Positions 10,608-19,495 of a stretch of DNA of 64,000 bases are shown here, in pieces. The position numbers and the translations under genes are program-made. Below the pieces are notes generated by a model, which saw only the letters and a program-made list of their open reading frames with translations, ran no database searches and was not told the DNA's origin. The stretch's first letter is position 1; each line of letters opens with the position of its first letter. The DNA comes from Liriodendron chinense. Taxonomy: Eukaryota > Streptophyta > Magnoliopsida > Magnoliales > Magnoliaceae. The stretch is taken from positions 744,001-808,000 of the forward strand of contig ML058336.1 of the NCBI GenBank assembly GCA_003013855.2. The letters are read 5' to 3'.

Positions 10608-13600
10608 TGTAACACCCCGTACTTTCTGTACTCAAGTGTTACCATGAAATCTAATTAGTGAATAGGTGTGCGTGATCATATATGAAACATCATTTCTAAA
10701 AATTAGACTTTGTCAAAACTTGCCCTTTTATTAAAGAATCGAACCATTCACAATGAATATCATGGAGATTTTACCGTTAGATCATTAGAAACACCCTCTG
10801 AAAACACAACTTATGGTTAGTGGCCCTCTCATGCTATGAAGCCTATCATTTTTACTAAAATAATAATAATAATAATAACAATAGTAATAATAATAAGGAT
10901 ATTATTATTAATGATTGGGTTATTAAAGGGCTATAAATGGCAATAGTTTATATTATCCTTCGTAGAATGGATTATATTAGCTTATGAGATATCTTAACTG
11001 TTAGAAATTTATTTGGAATCGATCTGACCATTGGGTTGTGAGAAAATACAAGTTAAATGCACATAATGCATGAAAATATTTTGATATGGGCCACCTAAGC
11101 TTTAGATTTGCCTTATTATTGGACTGGACCAATATTAAGACCTGTAGAACTGGATGGGCGGAGTGGATTTCACATGAAATCACTGTGGACCCTACTAGTG
11201 ATGGGTGCATATGCATGGTGTGAGTGCACTTGCCGTGCACCGTGCAGCTGGAGGAGCTCAGCACTTGCTAACCCGAAGATTTCTCAAAAGAGAATCTCTC
11301 TCCCTCTCTTTTTCTGTTATTTCGCGCAGGTGAGGGGGCTGGACGCTGTCCGTTTAGTGGTGGATCGTGGCCCAATTTGGAGAAAAGGTTCGGATGATCC
11401 AAGCCGTCCATCTTGTAGAGGACATGATAAAGACCAAACCATAGGTTGTCTGCATCATTTTTGGAACTGTTTAGCATTCTCGGTTCAAGCTCGAAGTAGG
11501 GCTGTCTAGTTGATGCATTGTTTCCAGCAACATCATATTCTCAAATTTGTGATTGATATGACCCATCTTTGGATGATCTGAACCATCTATCTTATAGAAA
11601 GTGTGGTGCTCTACAATACCTTCTAGGTCCTCACGTGTGCAGATAGTTATGCATGTGTTGGATTGTGTTGAAATCGTCCCGGCGAGATTAATTTTCCAAA
11701 AATAGAAAACTTAAAACAGTGATCCGTGTGATACTTCTCTAGCAAATCTTGGCCATTCTTAGCAACTGTAGAAACCGCTTTTTAGAGGAATCTCAACCGT
11801 GGATCGACCGGCCAATATAAAAAATGGAATGGTTTTCCCTTCCTTTTTCCTTTGCTTCCAAAAATAGGAACAGTAGATTCCAAGCAATCCCAGTCACTCA
11901 TTTCTTCTCCTCCTAGCACAAGGAAACCCTAGAACCAATCGCCATCTGCAGCTCATCTCTTCCTCAGCTATGTGTTGTTGCTCGAGAAGACGTCTGAGAT
12001 CTTCGAATCGCTACCGCTTCGTCCTTGTTGGGCCGTCGCTTCTGAAGGTTTTCTACTAGCCATTGATTGTAGATCTATCTCGTCCATGAGATAGGCCACC
12101 CAATAGAGCTCCATCGTCAAAATTAGATGCAGCCCATGGAAGCATCTTCTCAATTCAGATGTGAGTTTCATATCTGTTTGATGCAGCCCATGGAAGCATC
12201 TTCTCACTTCAGATCTGTGAGTTTCAGATCTGTTTGATCGCTCTAACACAAAGAAGGAGGAATGGAGAGGTAGAAGAAGAAGATCGAGGAGCTTGGGTTT
12301 ATGATGTTTTCAATTTCGAGTTGAACTCCTTGATCTGGTTCGAGTCGACCAGATTCAGCTGAGTTGTGTTGTTCTGCCTCTACTTATTGTTGCTGGGATC
12401 TCTGTTGATTGTTATAGCTGTGATCAATTCTGCTCTAACAGGTTAGTTTTCCAATCATGCTCATTTGGAGGTGTAAGGTTGGGCTTTGACTCAGTTTGGC
12501 TGCTGAGTTGCAAACGGAGTCAACCCAGTTAGATCCTCACTCCTAGGCTGTTTCAGGGGTCTTAGTTGGGTCAAGCATGAATCTAGTTTTAATAGTTTTA
12601 TACTTGAATTGAGTGTATGAAATCTGGAGTTATGATGATCCAATTGAGTTAACCATAAGCTGAATTAACTCACTGATAATTCATGGAGTTAGGATGAGTT
12701 TTGTAGGCCAAACTTCAAGTTATGATTGATGATCAAGCTCTGCTCTTGAGTGACCAAGTTTAGTCTTAGATATGAGTTAAGCTTGAGTTTGGTGGGGAGT
12801 CCTTGTATCTTAACTTTGTTGAAATTTCATTAGGGGGGGTGTCTACTCAGTTATTTGAGATAAAACCCTACCTATTTCAGTAATTTTGAATCTGATCTTA
12901 ATCCTGATTGTGGAGAAGAATGTAGTTGTAGATTTGGATGTGTGAGGGACCTAGTGTGCCTCGGTTTGGATTAGACTCAACTTACCATAAGAATTGAGTT
13001 AAAGTAGCTCTATTTCATTAATTTGTTATAATAGAATTAAGGTTGATGATTAATTAATTGTTTGTCATAAGATTTTCAAGATTTTTCAATTTTTCCTACT
13101 TTTACTATCTTCTTGCGAAGGAGTGTCTTCTTGAAGGTGGGGTTCTCACCCTTCAAGCTTCCCATTATTTTATTTGCAATTTCTTAATTTTCATTACATG
13201 TTTATGTAATTAATTGTTTTGTTTATGAAATTATTTACTTCCATAGTTGATTTATTATAATCGTCTTATAATAATTGTCTTATAATATTCGGCTTATGAT
13301 AATTGTCTCATGCTAGTCATTGTTTATAAAGTTGTTTATCTCTAAATTGATTAATGTTGATATAATTAGTAGAATGGAACTGTTTTCTTACGTCTTGAAT
13401 GTCATTTGGAGATTTGGGTAGGAAATGATATTTAATGTATTTTAAACGTTGGCTTGTTTGTCATTGGAAGTCATAAAGTGGAATTTATCTTATGGTGTCC
13501 TTTATTGAACTTAATGCCCATGTGACTTTTGATTGTGGAGACCCCCTTTTATTGGTGTCCATAAATGGACTTGTTGCCCAAGTGGCTTTGACTGGGAAGA

Positions 13601-14860
13601 AAATCCTTTATTAGAAACTTGGTATGAACCTAAGATGGCAATTTGTACTTGTAGATTGAATAGCTACTAGTGTAGAGATTTCTGATTAGTGTAATATGAA
13701 ATTCTTTTGTTTGACATCTCATGGGCCGAGGATGGTATTCTGGGATGCTATGCTCGATCCGTCGGCTTATGTTGGGTTGCAGCGCGCCCCCCATAGTAAT
13801 CGTGAGCTTTTAAATATTTGTTTGTAAGTTGGACTAATAAAGACTGGCTAATCGTGCATACATGGCATTTACAGATAATGTTGGTGATGAGCCAGATTAC
13901 TGTTTGTTTGATATACATTGCATTGCGAATAACATTGGGATGCTATGCTCGATCCGTCGGCTTATGTTGGGTTGCGCGCGCCCCCCACAGTAATCGTGAG
14001 CTTTTAAATATTTGTTTGTAAGTTGGACTAATAAAGACTGGCTAATCATGCATACATGGCATTTACAGATAATGTTGGTGATGAGCCAGATTACTGTTTG
14101 TTTGATATACATTGCATTGCGAATAACATTGGTAACGAGCCATATTACTATCGGTTTTGAAATTCGCCAACTAGATGTGCATTCCCAGGCTGATAAACAT
14201 GTGCATGCATCCTTATATTTAAAAGATTAATGTTAATATGTGTGGAATGAATTGGGTGAATGCAGTGTTGTTTGTGATGTGGATGGAATATTACATTTGA
14301 TTATATTAAATGCATTTTAGAATTTTAAGTTTGTCATTATATGATTTGTTATCTTTATTGTCTCTTTATCTAACTGTAGTTGTTACTTTTAGTTAATATT
14401 ACCTGTAATTTTACATATGGCTATATTATATATTATCTCCTAGAATTTTAGAACTTGTGAATCGTAATCTGTTATCTTTAATTAATCATTACCTAATTGT
14501 TATCATGCTTAGTAATCTTGGAGGGTTTACCTCACTATGATAGCGTTTTAACGCTATCAAACTATATCGGGTGGTACAACTGACGTTGGATGAGAGTTGG
14601 TTGGATCGTGCAACTCTAGTATAGTTTAGATTCATTTGTTTTTGTTATCTTTCAATTAATGTAAAATTTGAGACATTTGGTTTGTATAAGCCCTGTGGGC
14701 GCCACTTGTACAGTTTAATATATATTGGACATTGCATGTCTTGATCTGCTTCTATTGTGATTTTAAAAAAATTATGCAGTAAAGTAGATTTTTGAATGTG
14801 TATACTCGAGTTTTCAGAACTCGGGCTCAGCACCTGAGTAATGAAAACCGAGGCGTTACA
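10608..14860. mobile_element. Solo LTR, 4,253 bp, TSD AGGGC
   Basis: Begins TGTAACACCCCG and ends GAGGCGTTACA, giving imperfect inverted ends TGTAAC(A/G)CC with canonical TG...CA. The 5-bp duplication AGGGC lies at 10,603-10,607 and 14,861-14,865. Outside it the same short-repeat array continues, so the edges are exact. I see no internal gag-pol, PBS, polypurine tract or second LTR, hence the solo-LTR call. A transcription-start-like segment with pyrimidine-rich leader and ACCCTAGAACC lies near 11,860-11,950. Very long LTRs with TGTAACACCC ends fit the Ty3/gypsy Tekay/Del group (recalled knowledge, not proven). ORFs of up to 133 codons inside show no domains. Strand is not determined. Confidence 0.82.
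13742..14131. repeat. 195-bp direct tandem duplication inside the LTR
   Basis: Two nearly identical copies, 13,742-13,936 and 13,937-14,131, each starting GGGATGCTATGCTCGATCC. They differ by only a few bases (for example CAGCGCGCC against CGCGCGCC), so the duplication is younger than most nearby sequence. The 72- and 67-codon ORFs here are duplicates created by the repeat. Confidence 0.88.
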
Positions 14861-15290
14861 AGGGCCCACCTTGGATGTGGGCAATTCATCATTATAGCCT
14901 GACCTTTAATTTGCACCATTCATTATGTAGAGCCCACCTTTGATGTTGGTCATCTATCAAGTAGGGTCAACCGTCAATGTTATTATCTATCATGTGGGGC
15001 CCACCTTCAATATCCACTGCCCATCACATGCACCCACTGCGCACACCAACATTGTCTATTCATGTGGGGCCCACCTTCAATATCCACTGCCCATCACATG
15101 CACCTACCGTGTACACCAACACTGTCTATTCATGTAGGGCCCACTTTCAATATCCACTGCCCATCACATGCACCCACTGTGCACACCAACACTGTCTATT
15201 CATGTGGGGCCTACCTTCAATATCCACTACCCATCACATGCACCCGCCGTATACATCAACACAGTCTATTCATGTGGGGCCTGCCTTGAT
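14861..15290. repeat. Array right half with four perfect 70-bp units
   Basis: After the TSD copy the short-unit array resumes, then becomes a regular 70-bp tandem repeat with CATGTGGGGCCCACCTTCAA-type starts at 14,991, 15,061, 15,131, 15,201 and a partial one at 15,271. Each unit also has TATCCACTGCCCATCACATG and ACCAACACTGTCTATT. The spacing is exactly 70 in all four steps. The overlapping ORFs (for example 14,977-15,357) result from this repeat. Confidence 0.88.
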
Positions 15291-16019
15291 GGTAAACAAC
15301 GTGCTTATCATTTTCCTCTCTTTCACCTCTCCTCTTACTCTATTCAGCAACTTGTGAAAAAATAAAAAAGCTAAAAATATTAGCTGAAGTGATTATGTAT
15401 TTTTAAGTTAAAAAGTTGCTTATTAATTATCATAAACCAAACTTACTAATATGAAATAGGTTACTTATCTACTGCTGTAAGTAGAAAAAGTAACTTATTT
15501 GGTGGCATCCAAACAGTCACTTAATGACTTGAGTTCCAAAGTAACTTATTTAGGTAACTTTCGAGTAGGGTAGGTGGTTGTTTTTAAGGGTATATGATAG
15601 GCGGGCCTGTTCCTTTTTGTTCACGGGCCTGCCCGAAAGTTGTGATGTTGGTTGAGCTTTTCTCCAAGGAAAAAAAAAAAAAAAAAATCATTTGGTAGTT
15701 ATCCAAACATTACTAAAATTAATTTCTTTCTTAAACAAGGCAACTTGCTTGGACGTAAAAGTTGCGTGTGAGCATCTTTATATTTAGATTAAGTATCTTT
15801 ATTTTTGGTAAGATTTTTCTTAATAATATTACAAGAAAAGCCCCAAAGTTTGCAAAATCACCTAGGAAAATTTCTAAGTTGAGAAATTGCCGAGAACAAG
15901 ATTTGTCATGGCAGCCCAACTTTTTCACGTCTTAGATATCCAATACATATTACGCGTGGCAAGAAAGAAGGGGTTGCGCGGGAAAGTTCATACGTGAATA
16001 TCAAGACTTCAATCTCCCT

Positions 16020-16021
<2 letters not shown>

Positions 16022-16087
<66 letters not shown>
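16022..16087. repeat. (TA)n microsatellite
   Basis: Uninterrupted TA repeat of about 33 units in the upstream region of the 16,689 gene. Confidence 0.95.
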
Positions 16088-16090
<3 letters not shown>

Positions 16091-16169
16091 TCATGGTCTC
16101 CTGCGGATCGTGCGCAGGAGACCTTATCTACGGTCTTATAGTGTGGCCTATTGAACTAGTCCTCACCGC

Positions 16170-16210
<41 letters not shown>

Positions 16211-16217
16211 GGGGAGG

Positions 16218-16588
16218 CACTCTCAAGTCCAACCGGTTGGACCACAATTTGCAGTCCACCCAGTGGATTGCTTCCAACCTGTTAGGTGCTTTTGAAATCC
16301 AATCCTGCTAATAAGTTGGCCCCACCACAAGGAACAACACATACAAAAATCAGCTGCATCCACTAACCCAGCGTACCAGCACTTGTATTTTGCTATTAAT
16401 CAATGGCTGTACGCTGTTTTCTATATTGTAGCTCACTTAATGATTGGATAGGGCTGATTTTGCACTAGGGAATCCCCGTGGTGGGGCCAACCTAATAGGA
16501 GGATTGGATTTCACAAGCACTTAACCGTTTGGAAGAAATCTAATGGGTGGACTGCAAATTGTGGTCCAACCGGTTGGACTTGAGAGTG
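16218..16588. mobile_element. MITE in the promoter of the His/Gly-rich gene
   Basis: Left end CACTCTCAAGTCCAACCGG and its exact inverse at the right end (CCGGTTGGACTTGAGAGTG). The match runs about 45 bp inward through GACCACAATTTGCAGTCCAC. It is 371 bp long with no coding content. The corresponding place upstream of the paralogue at 60,357 lacks it, so it inserted after the duplication or was lost there. No clear TSD was seen within the flanking microsatellite. Confidence 0.85.
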
Positions 16589-16641
16589 ACTCATATATAT
16601 ATATGTCAATGGTCTTATATAGCATGCTGTAAATTAGAAGG

Positions 16642-16704
16642 ATGGCAAGGTTTTTGAATGCTTTGGCAGCATGCTATAAATTAGAAGGATGGCAAGGTTT
16701 TTGA
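16642..16704 (+). other. Upstream ORF made by a 47-bp start-region duplication
   Basis: A 47-bp segment carrying the start codon occurs twice in tandem, giving ATGs at 16,642 and 16,689. The first reads 20 codons beginning MARFLNALA, like the real protein, but 47 is not a multiple of three. It therefore shifts frame and stops at 16,704, overlapping the start of the main ORF by 16 nt. A transcript starting upstream of 16,642 would meet this decoy start first. The paralogue has only one copy. Confidence 0.75.
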
Positions 16705-17150
16705 ATGCTTTGGCAGATGGCAATAGTAGCAATGGCGCCTTCCATGGTTCTTCAGGTCGCGTATTGTTGGTATTCATGATTCTTGTGCCACTCTCCATCA
16801 TATCTATGATTATCTTTGCTTGTATTTGTCGACGTCGCCCAGATGACCACCACAAGCACCATGGAGGTAGCGACCACCACGACGGTGGTGGCGGCCACAA
16901 CGATGATCACGACCATTACGGTGGAGGTGGTGTCTTCGACAGTGGTGACGGTGGTGGAGGTGGTGGCTTCGACAGCGGTGATGGTGGTGGAGGTGGCAGC
17001 TTCGATGGCGGTGGTGGCAGTGGAGGTGGTGGCTGCGACAGCGGTGGTGGTGGTGGAGGTGGCGGCTTCGACAGCGGTGGAGGTGGTGGAGGTGGTGGCG
17101 GTGGCTGCGACAGCGGTGGTGGTGGTGGAGGTGGTGGCGGGGGCTGTTAA
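16689..17150 (+). CDS. Small membrane-anchored His/Gly-rich protein, copy A
   Basis: A single-exon ORF of 153 codons. The N-terminal MARFLNALADG leads to one strong hydrophobic segment at about residues 25-46 (VLLVFMILVPLSIISMIIFA), then basic CRRR. A short Asp/His-rich stretch (about 50-76) and a long Gly-rich tail follow. The tail repeats F/C-D-S-G separated by G8-10 blocks and ends in Cys. I do not recognise a named family. The architecture suggests a single-pass membrane protein with a low-complexity tail on the side of the CRRR motif, probably cytosolic by the positive-inside rule; metal binding by His/Cys is only a guess. Start choice: the paralogue at 60,357 aligns from the same Met, and the upstream ATG at 16,642 is out of frame. 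The Gly tail is much longer than in the paralogue (153 against 95 residues), consistent with repeat expansion of GGTGGTGGA-type codons. Confidence 0.68.
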   Translation: MARFLNALADGNSSNGAFHGSSGRVLLVFMILVPLSIISMIIFACICRRRPDDHHKHHGGSDHHDGGGGHNDDHDHYGGGGVFDSGDGGGGGGFDSGDGGGGGSFDGGGGSGGGGCDSGGGGGGGGFDSGGGGGGGGGGCDSGGGGGGGGGGC

Positions 17151-17236
17151 AACTGTTGCATGTTAATTTATTGTTCGTGCACGTAATGTATGTTACGTGT
17201 TTAGCTGCTGTGTAATGACATTTATAGCTTTTATAA

Positions 17237-17273
<37 letters not shown>

Positions 17274-17373
17274 AAGTGGTTCATGTGGGGTTTGAATATA
17301 GTATCCTCTCAAACCTATATGCATAGTCTGATATGCACCAGTTTCGTTGAAGAATGATATAGCTATATCAGTC

Positions 17374-17457
<84 letters not shown>

Positions 17458-17830
17458 CCAAAAAGGTTCACCATAAGGTAATAAAGGGCAACAAGACCAT
17501 GTATTGTAGATTAATGAATCCATCGTCATCATCTAAGAATTATCCCATTCAATTACTTAATGTAATCTCGTCCAGCCATTCCACTCTATAAAAGGGCATG
17601 CCCTCGTCTGTTTTAATGAATTGAAGAAAGCCTCTGTATCACATAGCCAAAAAACAAAAAAGAAATACAGAAGTTACAAAAGCCCTCCAATTGACCCTGA
17701 GGTGAGAACCCTCCCTCCCAAGATCGCAACTGCATGATCCAAGACTCTATAATCCATCAAGGAGCTCCCTTTTCACCACTACACCAAACCACACAAAGGG
17801 CTAGCAACGAAGAATCCAATGGTCCAGCAC
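17151..17830. repeat. 3' flank shared with the paralogous locus
   Basis: Matches 60,645-61,120 in order: TGTTAATTTATTGTTC, GTATCCTCTCAAACCTATA, ATAGT(C/T)TGATATG(C/T)ACCAG, GTAATAAAGGGCAACAAGAC, GCATGATC(C/G)AAGACTC and AACGAAGAATCCAA-like text. It holds a CT/CA microsatellite (17,237-17,273) and a long (AT)n at 17,377-17,453 absent from the other copy. The shared GGTAATAAAGGGC block at about 17,476 may be 3' UTR or downstream sequence. Confidence 0.8.
17377..17453. repeat. (AT)n microsatellite
   Basis: A nearly perfect AT run of about 77 bp downstream of the gene. Confidence 0.95.
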
Positions 17831-17882
17831 AAGAAGGGCTGCAAATGCAAAGGGCCATACCTTTAGTTAGGTCATATATAGA

Positions 17883-18440
17883 CACTACAAGAAAAAAGGC
17901 CTTTTGCCTCAGTTCAAAACTGTGGCTAAAAAGGTTAAAAACTGTGGCTAAAGCCTTTAGCCTCAATTTTGCCTCCATTACCCAAATCGAGGCTCCAACC
18001 CCCGTGGCTAAAGGCTTTAGCCTCACTTTTAGCAACCGAGGCTAAAATGGCTTTTATAGCCTCAGTTTTTCAATTGAGGTTAAAAGATTTTTTAGCTACA
18101 GTTGCCTCAAATTGAGGCTAAATCAAGTTTTTAGCCTCCATTGCTTCCAACCGAAGCTAAATCTACTTTTAACCTCAGTTCTCAACAACCGAGGCTAAAG
18201 CCTTTAGTCACCAAAGTTGCAACCTCGGTTTGGGTAACTAAGGCTAAAGAGATTTAGCCTCTGTTATCATCAACTAAAGCTAAATCTAGTTTTTAACTTC
18301 GGTCCTCAATAATTGAGGCTAAATCCAGTTTTTAGCCTTGGTTGATGCCTACAGAAGCTAAATCCATCTTTGGGCTCAATTTCTGCTAACTAAGGCAAAT
18401 AATATATTTAAGCTTCAATCACAAACTGAGGCTAAAAGTG
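17883..18440. mobile_element. CACTA-type terminus with subterminal repeats
   Basis: Starts CACTACAAGAAAAAAGGCC, a typical plant CACTA (En/Spm-like) terminal inverted repeat. More than ten subterminal units follow, of the form (G)AGGCTAAA and TTTAGCCTC in both orientations, the usual transposase-binding arrangement. No transposase is seen, and I found no partner TIR with the same subterminal repeats elsewhere in the window, so only one end is present or the other is lost. Confidence 0.78.
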
Positions 18441-19217
18441 TTTCACCCATTCAACTGCATAATCATTCATTCATTCACATTAAAAAAAAATGTTCATTTC
18501 AATCAATACAAATAGACACAAACAAAACAAATACAGGTATGAGTGCGACAATAATCCTATAAACGCCTATTTTCTACTGTTAAATTTTTACAGCAATGTA
18601 CAAAGATAAAGATCTCAAGATCTCAAGCAAAATATCATGAATCTTCAGATAAAAAAAGGAGAGACTTTTTTTAAAAAAAATACTGTTTCCTTCTATAAGT
18701 AGTGCCACTCAAGATGAGGTGCCACTGCGGAGTGCTTGTGCTTTCTTGGTTTTCTGAGGAGCTAACTAAGTTTCAGGCTGCAACATCAACTGACTCAAGT
18801 TGGTTATTACAGTCACCATTCATAATCTCCACAGAAAAGGCATTCTCTTCAAGTTCACATCTAAATCAATTTCAAACGTACAGATCAAAGTAGAGAATGG
18901 CAAAAACTGATGGCGTTTTAACATGAGTTCAGCAACATTTTACAAATACTTTGCTCATATTAGCTATGTTAAAATAAATGCACGTGGCGTTATTGTATTG
19001 AATAAAATCAATGCTATCTGCAAACAAGCAGCAGAATGAGCTTGGATTGAGGAATTGAATAAAATCACACTTTTTCTTTCAGGATCCATGCCTAGCTATT
19101 CCCATCTTATTATTCAGATCTCCATGAAGAAATTGGAGAACAAAGTTAGTGTTGGTAAGGATTAGATGATGATGATGATGATGATGATGATGAATGGCAA
19201 TGAACCCCTTCCCTTTT
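18441..19217. other. Non-coding, unassigned
   Basis: AT-rich sequence with a (GAT)n run at about 19,167-19,193. No domain is recognised on either strand. It is continuous with 26,198-29,348 apart from the LINE insertion. It could be cargo of the CACTA element or old host sequence. Confidence 0.4.
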
Positions 19218-19231
19218 TCTCGTAGTAGGGA
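19218..19231. repeat. Target-site duplication, left copy, LINE-1
   Basis: TCTCGTAGTAGGGA, repeated exactly at 26,184-26,197 and bracketing the first LINE. A 14-bp TSD is typical of L1 insertion. Confidence 0.9.
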
Positions 19232-19495
19232 TTTTTTTTTTTTTTTCAGAATCTGCTGTATATATGTAAACAGAAAAGAGCTATACAACCTGCAGGCATT
19301 CGGGCTGGCCACCCGCAACAAAAAGGAGCCAAGCCAGCCTATCATATAACTCTAAAAACAAACACCCCAACCCAGGGGAAGCCCTTGGCCTAGGAAGCCC
19401 TAAGAGATTTTTTTTTTTAAAACAAAGACGAGCTGGCCCTAAGGCCTATCCTCATCCAGAAAATAGGCGAAACAGCAAGGCAGCTGCAGGAGGGC

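Larger units (their letters stand above)
9871..15530. mobile_element. TIR element B carrying arrays, split by a solo LTR
   Basis: The left edge GGGCCCATTTGGATTGTAAG is directly followed by TTACTAAAGATAAGC. The right edge near 15,480-15,530 has AGTAGAAAAAGTAACTTATT and ATCCAAACAG, the inverted counterpart. Between them are the arrays 10,050-10,607 and 14,861-15,290, which were one array before the LTR at 10,608-14,860 landed. It belongs to the same family as the element at 9044-9870. Exact termini and TSD are uncertain. Confidence 0.55.
15700..16688 (+). promoter_or_regulatory. Upstream region of the first His/Gly-rich gene
   Basis: From about 15,703 the sequence matches 59,828-60,115, upstream of the paralogue: CTTAAACAAGGCAACTT, AAGATTTTTCTTA, GAGAAATTGC(C/T)GAGAACAAGATTT, GGGAAAGTTCA and AATCTC(C/T)CTCTTT. 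Next come a (TA)n run (16,022-16,087), a perfect 11-bp hairpin (16,095-16,123), TA/GA repeats and a MITE (16,218-16,588). The last stretch, CATATATATATATG then ATGGTCTTATATAGCAT (about 16,592-16,626), is shared with the paralogue and contains the likely TATA region. This order is read directly; promoter function is inferred from conservation. Confidence 0.6.

Noticed and set aside
11108..11509. ORF of 133 codons on the + strand
   Set aside because: It lies wholly inside the solo LTR, has no recognisable domain or bias, and overlaps opposite-strand ORFs of similar length.
16810..17274. His-rich ORF of 154 codons on the minus strand, antisense to the Gly-rich gene
   Set aside because: Its His/Arg repeats are the complement of GGTGGT codons, and its reading frame continues from a CT microsatellite. 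The + strand ORF has a conserved paralogue.
17585..17600. CTATAAAAGGGC as a TATA box of an unlisted gene
   Set aside because: No supported ORF follows, and the paralogous flank at about 60,900 lacks it.
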